Source: an uncultured Bacteroidales bacterium
GTDB lineage: Bacteria; Bacteroidota; Bacteroidia; Bacteroidales; Paludibacteraceae
DNA: 19,190 nucleotides
Direction: 5' to 3'
Assembly (NCBI GenBank): GCA_934725535.1
Contig: CAKVBV010000046.1
Location: 1-19,190, forward strand
This document shows, piece after piece, positions 12,393-19,190 of this stretch (the stretch's first letter is position 1; each line of letters opens with the position of its first letter). The translations under genes were made by a program, and so were the position numbers. A model generated the notes under the pieces. The model did not search any database, was not told where the DNA came from, and saw nothing but the letters and a program-made list of their open reading frames with translations.

Positions 12393-14900
12393 ATGAAAAC
12401 AAAAGTTTTATCTCTATGCTTGACTCTTCTGACAGGAATGTCTGCATGGGCGCAGGAAACGATAACGGTCTCAATCTATGATGATTGCAGCAAGAATGGC
12501 AAAACAGAGGACATTCGTTCCTCGTCTGGTGAAGAGAATGGGCATACGTGGGTTGACCTCGGACTGCCAAGTGGTATCAAATGGGCAACGTGCAACGTAG
12601 GTGCCACTACGCCCGAAGGCTATGGCAACTATTATGCTTGGGGCGAGACTGAACCAAAAGACGACTACTCGTGGGCGACCTACAAGTATACTTGGGGTGG
12701 CTATGACGACACATTTACCAAGTACTGCGATGATGCAAGTAAAGGCGACGAAGGTTTTATCGACAATAAGATGACATTGGAGCCTATGGACGATGCTGCT
12801 CACGTGAATTGGGGTGGCAAATGGCGTATGCCTACTGACACAGAGATGCAAGAACTATTAGACAACTGCACATGGACAGTGACAAATAAGTTTCATGCAT
12901 ACGTTTGCCAAGTAACGAGCAAGACCAACGGTAACTCTATCTTTTTTCCCTTTCCGGGGTTTCGCGACTACGATGGTTTTCACAATAATGACCGGGGTTA
13001 CTACTGGTCTTCGTCGCTCGGCGAGGGTGTCCCCAGTGCAGCGTGGTATCTCTATATCAACAACACCAACCCATTCTGCACTGGCTACAACCGCAGTGCT
13101 GGTCGGTCTGTCCGCCCCGTTTGCCCATTATCCACAAGTGTTCTCACACTCAATGTTGATGGGTGCGAGAATACAAATACCATTCGATGTGATGCAGGGC
13201 AGAAGATAAGTATCAATGCTGTACCTGAAAATGCACATCGCCATTTTGTGCGTTGGACGGACGGCAACACGGATAACCCTCGTACAGTCATTGTAACGCA
13301 AGACACCGTCTTTACTGCCGAGTTTGCCATTGACCGATATACCATTACAGCCTCCGGTGAGCATGGTACGGTGGAAGGTACCGGTACGTATGACTACAAT
13401 ACCAAGGTCTATCTGACAGCAGTACCCGACAGAGGCTATCACTTTGTCAAATGGAGCAACGGAAAAACGTATAACCCGCTCTATGTCTATGCACGAAGCA
13501 ACGCGCATTATACGGCAGAATTTGCTATTGACCGGCATTCCATCACTACCTATGCGCAGAATGGCAATGTGAGCGGTGGCGGTACATACGACTATGGTAC
13601 TACCGCCACGCTCACGGCAACCGCCGATGAGCATTATCATTTCACCCAATGGACTGACGGCAATACCGACAATCCGCGTATCATAACGGTAGAGAGTGAT
13701 GCCACTTACACCGCCGAGTTTGCTATTGACCAACATACTGTTACCACTTATGCACAGAATGGCAATGTAAGCGGTGGTGGTACATACGATTATGGCACCA
13801 CTGCCACCCTCACAGCCACCGCCGACGAGCACTACCATTTCACCCGCTGGACTGACGGCAATACTGACAACCCGCGCACGGTAGCAGTAGAAGACAATGT
13901 CACCTACACCGCCGAGTTCAAGCCCAATCCACACACTATCACCGTCTCCGCAAGCGAACACGGTAATGTGAGTGGCGCAGGCACATACGATTATGGCACT
14001 ACGGCTACACTGACCGCTGTTGCTGATGAGCATTACCATTTCACCCGATGGACTGACGGCAATACGGACAACCCACGCACGGTATCGGTAGAGGGCGACG
14101 CTACCTACACGGCAGAGTTTGCTATTGACCGACATACTATTACCACAAACGCACAGAATGGCAATGTGAGCGGTGGCGGTACATACGACTATGGCACTGC
14201 TATCACGCTGACGGCAACCGCCAATGAACACTACCACTTCACCCGCTGGAGTGATGGCAACACGGATAACCCGCGCACGGTATCGGTAGAGGGTGATGCT
14301 ACGTACACGGCAGAGTTCAAGCCCGACTCATACACTATCACCGTTTCTGCAAGCGGACATGGTAGCGCAAATGGCGGTGGTACATACGATTATGGCACCA
14401 CTGCCACCCTCACAGCCACCGCTGACGAACACTACCATTTCACCAAATGGAATGATGGCAACACCGATAACCCGCGCACGATATCGGTAGAGGGCGATGC
14501 TACTTACACAGCCGAGTTTGCTATCGACCAACATACCATTACCGCCACTTGCGACCCGAAGCAAGGAAATGTAACAGGTGCCGGCATGTATGACTATGGC
14601 ACGCAGGTTACATTGACCGCCACTGCCAACAAGGGCTATGAGTTCTCGCAGTGGAGCAATGGTGCGAACTACAATCCGTACTTGTTCACTGCCACCGAAG
14701 ACCTCACCCTTGAGGCGCAGTTCGTACCCGCCACTGCCGTGGAGAACATATCTGCCGATGGCGATACCACCGTACGCAAAGTCTTCCGCGACGGACAAGT
14801 CCTTATCCTCCGTAACGGCAAAACCTACACCACCACTGGCGTAGAAGTAAAACAACGACCTCTCCAACCTCTCCTTAGGAAGGAGAGACACAATAGATAG
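12393..14900 (+). CDS. Large secreted protein: Fib_succ_major domain plus eight InlB-like repeats
   Basis: 835 residues from the ATG at 12393, chosen because it opens a signal peptide (MKTKVLSLCLTLLTGMSAWA-Q). The longer open frame from 12246 lies inside the preceding gene. Residues about 50-245 form a Fibrobacter-succinogenes major paralogous domain (HTWVDLGLPSGIKWATCNVG, GGKWRMPTDTEMQELL, RGYYWSSS, RSVRPVCP). Residues about 250-780 are eight divergent InlB B-type repeats of 66-68 residues, each with a GTYDYG-x-x-x-x-LTA core, a W-x-DGNTDNPR turn and a Y-TAEF end. Near residue 795-820 comes VRKVFRDGQVLILRNGKTYT, a C-terminal motif common in secreted Bacteroidales proteins. The last 15 residues are encoded by a palindrome. 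It is probably surface-exposed and adhesive; the partner is unknown. Confidence 0.87.
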   Translation: MKTKVLSLCLTLLTGMSAWAQETITVSIYDDCSKNGKTEDIRSSSGEENGHTWVDLGLPSGIKWATCNVGATTPEGYGNYYAWGETEPKDDYSWATYKYTWGGYDDTFTKYCDDASKGDEGFIDNKMTLEPMDDAAHVNWGGKWRMPTDTEMQELLDNCTWTVTNKFHAYVCQVTSKTNGNSIFFPFPGFRDYDGFHNNDRGYYWSSSLGEGVPSAAWYLYINNTNPFCTGYNRSAGRSVRPVCPLSTSVLTLNVDGCENTNTIRCDAGQKISINAVPENAHRHFVRWTDGNTDNPRTVIVTQDTVFTAEFAIDRYTITASGEHGTVEGTGTYDYNTKVYLTAVPDRGYHFVKWSNGKTYNPLYVYARSNAHYTAEFAIDRHSITTYAQNGNVSGGGTYDYGTTATLTATADEHYHFTQWTDGNTDNPRIITVESDATYTAEFAIDQHTVTTYAQNGNVSGGGTYDYGTTATLTATADEHYHFTRWTDGNTDNPRTVAVEDNVTYTAEFKPNPHTITVSASEHGNVSGAGTYDYGTTATLTAVADEHYHFTRWTDGNTDNPRTVSVEGDATYTAEFAIDRHTITTNAQNGNVSGGGTYDYGTAITLTATANEHYHFTRWSDGNTDNPRTVSVEGDATYTAEFKPDSYTITVSASGHGSANGGGTYDYGTTATLTATADEHYHFTKWNDGNTDNPRTISVEGDATYTAEFAIDQHTITATCDPKQGNVTGAGMYDYGTQVTLTATANKGYEFSQWSNGANYNPYLFTATEDLTLEAQFVPATAVENISADGDTTVRKVFRDGQVLILRNGKTYTTTGVEVKQRPLQPLLRKERHNR
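13140..14735 (+). repeat. Eight ~200-bp coding repeats
   Basis: Units two to six are nearly alike, and stretches such as GATGAGCATTA, GACGGCAATAC and GGTGGTACATACGA recur. Linkers alternate between an AID-x-HTITT-AQNGNVSG type and a KP-x-x-HTITVSAS-x-HG type, so part of the array looks built by duplicating two repeats at a time. Recombination between units could change the repeat number in frame. Confidence 0.8.
14869..14887. repeat. Palindrome encoding the tail of the repeat protein
   Basis: CTCTCCTT (14869-14876) and AAGGAGAG (14880-14887) form a perfect 8-bp stem with loop AGG. It lies inside the last codons of the gene and encodes part of LLRKERHNR. Confidence 0.65.
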
Positions 14901-14925
14901 AGGGATAGGGATAAGAATAGGGACA

Positions 14926-14958
14926 GGGGCTGCTCAACACGTTTGGGCAGCCCCTATT
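14926..14958 (+). terminator. Intrinsic-type hairpin after the repeat protein
   Basis: GGGGCTGC (14926-14933) and GCAGCCCC (14947-14954) form a perfect 8-bp GC-rich stem, followed by TATTGTATG. The position, 26 bp after the stop codon, fits a transcription end. Confidence 0.65.
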
Positions 14959-14986
14959 GTATGCTGTATATCCAAGGCATAAGTCT

Positions 14987-15061
14987 GCCACCGCCCAGAC
15001 CCTCGCCGCCCAACGCAACTACTACACCGCCCTCTCCGCCCTCCAAGCAGTAATCTTATAG
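14987..15061 (+). pseudogene. Relic of a TolC-family gene 3' end
   Basis: Twenty-four codons plus TAG read ATAQTLAAQRNYYTALSALQ then AVIL. They align without gaps to the last 24 codons of the TolC gene (8746-8820; ATAQALTAQRDYYTALAELQ then AVAL), 64 of 75 bases identical. Upstream of 14987 the similarity stops. It is either the remnant of a second efflux operon or a partial copy of this one. Confidence 0.75.
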
Positions 15062-15110
15062 TCTCCGGCTGCCTTATTGGACGTATTCGGCATATCTGCC
15101 TCATTCAGCG

Positions 15111-15144
15111 TATTTGCATATTTGCAAATAAATCCTTATCTTTG
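15111..15144 (+). promoter_or_regulatory. Promoter of the RhuM pair with overlapping inverted repeat
   Basis: TTG (15114-15116), 20 bp, TATCTTTG (15137-15144). The -33 region lies in an inverted repeat, TATTTGCA (15111-15118) and TGCAAATA (15123-15130), a plausible operator. Confidence 0.75.
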
Positions 15145-15189
15145 CAGCAAAAAGTTAGTGGCTAAGCACATAGATGATAGATAAGTATT

Positions 15190-16221
15190 ATGAATGAGAT
15201 AGACACCCCAAACCACGGCGAAATGGTGATATACCAATCGACCGACGGCATAGCCAAGATAGATGTCCTGCTGCAAGGCGAGACCGTATGGCTGACACAA
15301 GATCAAATAGCGAGTTTGTTTGGCAAGGCAAAATCGACCATTAGTGAGCATATACGCAACATCTTTCAAGAGAGAGAATTGGACAGGGCAGCAGTTGTTC
15401 GGAATTTCCGAACAACTGCCACCGACGGCAAGCAATACGATACCAACTATTTCAACTTGGATGTTATTATTTCCGTAGGTTACAGGGTTCACTCACAACA
15501 AGGCGTGCAGTTCCGCCAATGGGCAACGCAACGCATACACGAGTACATCGTCAAGGGCTTTACCATTGATGACGAGCGGCTCAAAGGCAATGCAGGCGGC
15601 AATTACTGGCGGGAATTGCTTGACCGCATACGCGACATTCGTACCGACGAGCGGCTTATCTACCGCCAAGTACTTGACCTCTATGCCACCAGTTACGACT
15701 ACGACAAGACCGCCGAAGAGAGCAAACGGTTCTTTGCCGCCTATCAGAACAAGTTCCATTTTGCCATTCACGAGCATACGGCGGGCGAACTGATTCGGGA
15801 GCGTGCCAATGCCGACGAGCCGTTTATGGGCTTGCGCACGTTCAAAGGTCGCCAACCTGTCAAAGCCGAGGTGTCAGTGGCAAAGAACTACATGGAGCCT
15901 GAGGAGTTGGACGCTATGAAGAGCCTTGTATCGGGATTCTTTGATTTTGCGGAAATGCAGGCGAAACTCCACAAGCGTATGTATATGAAAGACTACCTTG
16001 ATTTGTTGGATAACCTGATACGTGCCAACGGTCGTCCTGTATTGGATGGTAAAGGCAAAATCTCTTTTGATGCGGCAAAGGAGTACGCCGAAAGCGAGTA
16101 CAAGAAATACAAGCAACGCACCCTCTCTCCTGCCGAAGAGGACTATATGGAGACCATCCGTGCTCTCAACGCCGCAGCGAAGAAGAATGTAAACAAGGAG
16201 ACACCTCCGAAAACGAAATAA
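15190..16221 (+). CDS. rhuM: RhuM family protein
   Basis: 343 residues. The sequence VIYQSTDGIAKIDVLLQGETVWLTQDQIASLFGKAKSTISEHIRNIF (about 13-59) is the RhuM/COG3943 N-terminal region with a DNA-binding-like helix pair. It is followed by DVIISVGYRVHSQQGVQFRQWAT (91-113) and WRELLDRIRDIRTDERLIYRQV (140-161), both typical. The C-terminal part (GRPVLDGKGKIS, 281-292) is also standard. RhuM was named from a Salmonella pathogenicity island and is often found near type I restriction genes; its biochemical activity is not established. A good promoter lies 45 bp upstream and the next RhuM gene starts 7 bp after this stop, so the two form an operon. Confidence 0.9.
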   Translation: MNEIDTPNHGEMVIYQSTDGIAKIDVLLQGETVWLTQDQIASLFGKAKSTISEHIRNIFQERELDRAAVVRNFRTTATDGKQYDTNYFNLDVIISVGYRVHSQQGVQFRQWATQRIHEYIVKGFTIDDERLKGNAGGNYWRELLDRIRDIRTDERLIYRQVLDLYATSYDYDKTAEESKRFFAAYQNKFHFAIHEHTAGELIRERANADEPFMGLRTFKGRQPVKAEVSVAKNYMEPEELDAMKSLVSGFFDFAEMQAKLHKRMYMKDYLDLLDNLIRANGRPVLDGKGKISFDAAKEYAESEYKKYKQRTLSPAEEDYMETIRALNAAAKKNVNKETPPKTK

Positions 16222-16228
16222 CATATCT

Positions 16229-17074
16229 ATGAAAGAGATAGAGAACGCCACTACACAAAGCAACATCATCATTTACCACACCGATGACGGCAAGTCGAGT
16301 GTGGTATTGTATGCCAACGATGGGCAGGTATGGATGAACCAAAAACAGATGGCAGAACTTTTTGCCACCTCGGTACCTAATATCAATATACACATCAACA
16401 ACATACTGAAAGAGAATGAGTTAGATGTAAACTCAGTTATTAAGGATTACTTAACAACTGCTTCTGACGGCAAACGGTATGAGGTAACGTTCTACTCATT
16501 GGATATGATACTCGCCGTCGGTTTCCGTGTACGCAGCAAGCGGGGCACACAGTTCCGGCAATGGGCGAACAGGAACCTGCGCGAGTATATGATTAAGGGC
16601 TTCGTCATGGACGACGAGCGGCTCAAGAACCCCAACGGACGCCCCGACTATTTTGACGAGTTGCTGGCGCGCATCCGAGATATACGCGCCTCCGAGAAGC
16701 GGTTCTACCAAAAGATACGCGACCTCTTTGCCCTCAGCAGCGACTACGACAAGACCGACAAAGCCACACAGATGTTCTTTGCCGAAACGCAAAACAAACT
16801 CATCTACGCCGTCACAGGCAAGACCGCAGCCGAGTTGATTGTGAGCCGTGCCGATGCGCAAACCGCCAATATGGGACTGACCTCATGGAAAGGAAAAATC
16901 GTACGCAAGCTGGACATCTATATCTCTAAGAACTACCTCCATGAAGACGAAATAGACTCACTGAACCGGTTGGTTTCTATTTTCCTCGAATCAGCGGAAA
17001 TGCGTGTCAAAGAACGCCGCGACTTGACCATAGACTATTGGCGCAACAATGTGAACAGCCTGTTGCAGTTCTAG
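16229..17074 (+). CDS. Second RhuM family protein, shortened by an in-frame amber codon
   Basis: 281 residues to the TAG at 17072. Domain order is as in the first gene: IIYHTDDGKSSVVLYANDGQ and VWMNQKQMAELFATSVPNIN (about 11-55), LDMILAVGFRVRSKRGTQFRQWAN (about 91-114), YFDELLARIRDIRASEKRFYQKI (about 142-164). It stops at NSLLQF, where the homologous protein continues for about 60 more residues, and in-frame homology resumes directly after the stop (see 17075). It is a diverged paralogue, not a recent copy. The shortened product keeps the putative DNA-binding and central domains and may be functional. Confidence 0.85.
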   Translation: MKEIENATTQSNIIIYHTDDGKSSVVLYANDGQVWMNQKQMAELFATSVPNINIHINNILKENELDVNSVIKDYLTTASDGKRYEVTFYSLDMILAVGFRVRSKRGTQFRQWANRNLREYMIKGFVMDDERLKNPNGRPDYFDELLARIRDIRASEKRFYQKIRDLFALSSDYDKTDKATQMFFAETQNKLIYAVTGKTAAELIVSRADAQTANMGLTSWKGKIVRKLDIYISKNYLHEDEIDSLNRLVSIFLESAEMRVKERRDLTIDYWRNNVNSLLQF

Positions 17075-17254
17075 CAGAAAGTCGTATTGCAAGGCGCAGG
17101 CACAATCTCAACTGCAGAAATGGAAAAGCAGGTGGAGAGTATATATACCGATTTTGACCAACGCCGTAGGGCTTTTGAAGCACTTGAAGCCGATAGGGAA
17201 GATACTGCCGAACTCAGCATTATAGAAGAACAGGTGAAACATAGGTTACAATAA
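17075..17254 (+). pseudogene. In-frame continuation of the second RhuM gene after the amber stop
   Basis: After TAG (17072-17074) the same frame stays open for 59 codons to TAA at 17252. It begins QKVVLQGAGTIS, which aligns with GRPVLDGKGKIS of the upstream RhuM protein, and ends EEQVKHRLQ. With the amber codon read as one residue the full protein would be 341 residues, against 343 for its neighbour. The change is most simply a single nonsense mutation. Other genes here end in TAG (8818, 10096, 14898), so TAG is a normal stop in this genome. Confidence 0.8.
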
Positions 17255-17295
17255 ATGCCGGTGGCTTTGCTATATAATATGCAACTGAATTATCA

Positions 17296-17334
17296 ATACC
17301 TCTTGCATATTTGCCTAAAAACGTGTACCTTTGC
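17296..17334 (+). promoter_or_regulatory. ATPase promoter, copy B of the repeated promoter block
   Basis: TTG (17303-17305), 20 bp, TACCTTTG (17326-17333). From ACCTC to the TTTGC end it differs from the YhcG promoter at 10190 by a single base. Confidence 0.8.
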
Positions 17335-17345
17335 GCCTAAATAAG

Positions 17346-17414
17346 AAATCTCCAAACTCTGCAATAAAAAATCTTCAAACTCCGCAACGAAAAATCTTCA
17401 AACTCTGCAACGCG
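17346..17414 (+). repeat. Three 23-bp direct repeats forming the ATPase 5' leader
   Basis: Units begin at 17346, 17369 and 17392, each with AAATCT, then CAAACTC, then GCAA. They fill the space between the expected transcription start and the ATG at 17417, leaving no recognisable ribosome-binding site. Confidence 0.8.
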
Positions 17415-17416
17415 AT

Positions 17417-18688
17417 ATGGAATACAGGAAACGCATAGCCGATGAACTGCTTGAACTGCAATTGGAAGCCGCAGGTGTGGTGCTGATAGACGGTGCCAAG
17501 TGGTGCGGCAAGACAACGACCGCCTTGCAGCAAGCAAAAAGCGTCATCTATATGGACGATCCGGAGAACAAAAATAATTACCTCCGCTTGGCAGAAACCA
17601 ACATCCAAGTGCTGCTTCAAGGCAATACTCCCCGCCTTATTGACGAATGGCAGAAAGCACCGCAGATTTGGGATGCCTGCCGCTTTGTTGTGGATCGCCG
17701 TGGCGAAGACGGGCAGTTTATCCTGACCGGTAGTGCGGAATCCGTCAACCAATCGCAGTTGGGGCATACCGGCACGGGGCGTGTCAGTTGGGTGCACATG
17801 CGTCCGATGTCGTTGTTCGAGTCGGGTGAAAGCAACGGCTTGCTTTCATTGGGCAATCTGTTTGAGGGAAAGTTTGATGCTGTGGCTGCCAATGAGTTGA
17901 AGATTAACGACCTTTGCTATCTCATTTGCCGCGGTGGTTGGCCCAAGAGTATCGGCAAATCGGAGCGGGCGGCACTCAGGCAGGCTTACAACTACATTGA
18001 CGCTGTTGCCAAACGGGACATCATTGAGGTGGACGCAACAGACCGAAGTGAAACGAATACGCGCAAACTGCTGCGCAGTTATGCCCGCCACCAAGGTACG
18101 CAAGCCACCAACGGCACTATTGCCGCCGATTTGAGTGCCAATGAAGGCAAACCGCTTAGCGACAGGACTATTACGTCCTATCTCAATGCACTGCGCAAAA
18201 TCTTTGTCATTGAAGATATGGAGGCATGGAACCCGAACTTGCGCAGCAAAGCCGCTATCCGCACCACCGATACGCGCTATTTCGTGGACCCGAGTATTGC
18301 CACGGCGGCATTGGGTATCGGTCCGAAAGACTTGGCGAAAGACCTCAATACGTTGGGATTGTTGTTTGAGACATTGGCGGTACGCGACTTGCGTGTCTAT
18401 GCGGAAGCCTTGGAGGGCGCAGTGTATCATTATCGTGACAACAATGGTTTGGAGTGCGATAGTGTCCTGCACCTGCGCAACGGGCATTACGGGCTGATTG
18501 AGATTAAGTTAGGTGGTAACTCATTGATAGAAGAGGGGGCTAAGAACCTGACCCTGTTAGCCGGGAAAATAGACACTGGCAAGATGTACGCACCATCATT
18601 TATGATGGTCCTGACCGGCACAGGACAATATGCATACCAACGCGAAGACGGCGTGCTTGTAGTACCTATCGGCTGCCTGCGACCGTAA
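17417..18688 (+). CDS. AAA-type ATPase with C-terminal DUF4143
   Basis: 423 residues. The N-terminal AAA_14 domain has Walker A GAKWCGKTT (about 26-34) and Walker B PRLIDEWQ (about 71-78), then ILTGSAES (about 101-108) in the position of the sensor strand. A middle helical region (RQAYNYIDAVAKRDIIEVD, about 188-206) and a winged-helix-like segment (LSDRTITSYLNALRKIFVIEDM) lead into DUF4143 (RYFVDPSIATAALG, LGLLFETLAVRDL). Near the end ECDSVLHLRNGHYGLIEIKLGG (about 348-369) matches a PDDEXK-like D...E-x-K core. This family is widespread and uncharacterised; roles in plasmid or phage conflict have been suggested. It shares its promoter sequence with the YhcG gene. Confidence 0.9.
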   Translation: MEYRKRIADELLELQLEAAGVVLIDGAKWCGKTTTALQQAKSVIYMDDPENKNNYLRLAETNIQVLLQGNTPRLIDEWQKAPQIWDACRFVVDRRGEDGQFILTGSAESVNQSQLGHTGTGRVSWVHMRPMSLFESGESNGLLSLGNLFEGKFDAVAANELKINDLCYLICRGGWPKSIGKSERAALRQAYNYIDAVAKRDIIEVDATDRSETNTRKLLRSYARHQGTQATNGTIAADLSANEGKPLSDRTITSYLNALRKIFVIEDMEAWNPNLRSKAAIRTTDTRYFVDPSIATAALGIGPKDLAKDLNTLGLLFETLAVRDLRVYAEALEGAVYHYRDNNGLECDSVLHLRNGHYGLIEIKLGGNSLIEEGAKNLTLLAGKIDTGKMYAPSFMMVLTGTGQYAYQREDGVLVVPIGCLRP

Positions 18689-18710
18689 ATGTTGTAAGGC
18701 AACCTAAATT

Positions 18711-18753
18711 GCCAACGCCTCTTACACATTTGCTCAAAAACGTGTATCTTTAC
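18711..18753 (+). promoter_or_regulatory. Decayed third copy (C) of the repeated promoter block
   Basis: GCCAACGCCTCTTACACATT, then AAAAACGTGTATCTTTAC. Relative to copies at 10190 and 17296 the key G of both boxes is lost (TTA for TTG at 18722; TATCTTTA at 18745), so it is probably inactive. No recognisable gene follows. Confidence 0.6.
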
Positions 18754-19009
18754 ACAAATATGTGGGGCAGTATGGACATTCCTTACCTACATGGTATTCA
18801 AGAAATACACCCGCTATCGGCTTCAGGAAGATAGACGGCGTTATTGATATTACGCCCGCCACGTTTCGGCAGACTACGGCTAACCGGCACACCCTTTACC
18901 GGTTACTTAAGATTGGGACTAATAGAGAGTCAGACAATCCCACGTTCCTCAATGCTTTTATATGTATGGTCCTTTGTATGGTCTTTAATGGAGAACTACA
19001 CCGATAGTG

Positions 19010-19041
19010 CATTAACGGCTTATTGTCGGCAATTAGCGGAG
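19010..19041. repeat. 32-bp dispersed repeat, copy 2
   Basis: Matches 8896-8927 at 30 of 32 positions. A partial third copy, ATTAATGGCTTATT, starts at 19057. Confidence 0.75.
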
Positions 19042-19190
19042 AATGGCCTTGTGGAAATTAATGGCTTATTCGTGGCTAATTATATGTTTATCATTGCTTT
19101 AATGGTCAATTATACGGCTTTTTATGTTTATCTCCAAATGTTTCATCATAAAAAACGTATATTTTTTGTTTTGTTGTTTATTGCTCGTCG

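Larger units (their letters stand above)
18689..19190. other. Gene-free right end with repeats
   Basis: About 500 bp without a convincing gene. It holds a decayed promoter block (18711), GTATGGTC twice 12 bp apart (18964, 18976), and from 19010 copies of the 32-bp repeat also found at 8896. ATGGCTTATTC and GTGGCTAATTA (19062, 19073) again show an 11-bp step. The last 60 bp are AT-rich. Confidence 0.6.

Noticed and set aside
17072..17074. Reassignment of TAG to glutamine in this genome
   Set aside because: TAG ends several other genes here (8818, 10096, 14898), with natural family ends at least for TolC, so code change is unlikely.
18762..19007. 81-codon frame (MGQYGHSLPTWY...) at the right end
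   Set aside because: No family resemblance, no working promoter (boxes decayed), and it runs through repeat sequence with 11-12-bp periodicity.

Overview
The window reads as chromosomal DNA of a member of the Bacteroidota, probably order Bacteroidales. The main reason is that at least five genes are preceded by the Bacteroidetes-type promoter (TTG, 20 bp, then TAnnTTTG). A Fibrobacter-type paralogous domain, InlB-like repeats with a Bacteroidales-style C-terminal motif, DUF3791-like small proteins and typical intergenic palindromes agree with this. Every gene I accept lies on the + strand. No tRNA, rRNA, CRISPR array, transposase or phage structural gene was seen.

Left part (1-8820): a tripartite heavy-metal-type RND efflux system. 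A 5'-truncated periplasmic adaptor (3-971) and an outer-membrane TolC-type channel (7636-8820) flank a CusA/CzcA-type pump (4342-7443). Between adaptor and pump lie three unrelated genes: a Fic AMP-transferase with a C-terminal winged helix (1130-2200), a secreted S41-type peptidase (2422-3585) and an isoprenylcysteine-methyltransferase-like membrane protein (3582-4178) that overlaps the peptidase by ATGA. The Fic gene is bracketed by two copies of a double GGTGGTARA motif; the upstream copy covers its promoter. The TolC signal peptide is encoded across a CATTGTG heptamer array that could slip out of frame.

Middle (8821-9586): about 770 bp without a gene, packed with small repeats: perfect hairpins, 7-bp and 11-bp drifting tandem arrays, a REP-like palindrome and a hairpin module whose two intact copies differ by a compensatory base-pair change.

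Right part (9587-19190): an accessory region. It holds two overlapping small TA-like genes, a YhcG/DUF1016 PDDEXK nuclease, a strongly structured and apparently independently promoted RNA element (11398-11660), a uracil-DNA-glycosylase-fold protein, a large secreted repeat protein, a relic of a second TolC gene end, two tandem RhuM-family genes (the second cut by an in-frame amber codon), and an AAA ATPase with a DUF4143 domain. Nearly the same 40-bp promoter block precedes the YhcG gene and the ATPase, and a decayed third copy follows the ATPase.

The best candidates for something undescribed are the YhcG / structured RNA / glycosylase-fold arrangement, the drifting 11-bp arrays that fill several intergenic gaps, the repeated promoter block, and the motif pairs flanking the Fic gene.
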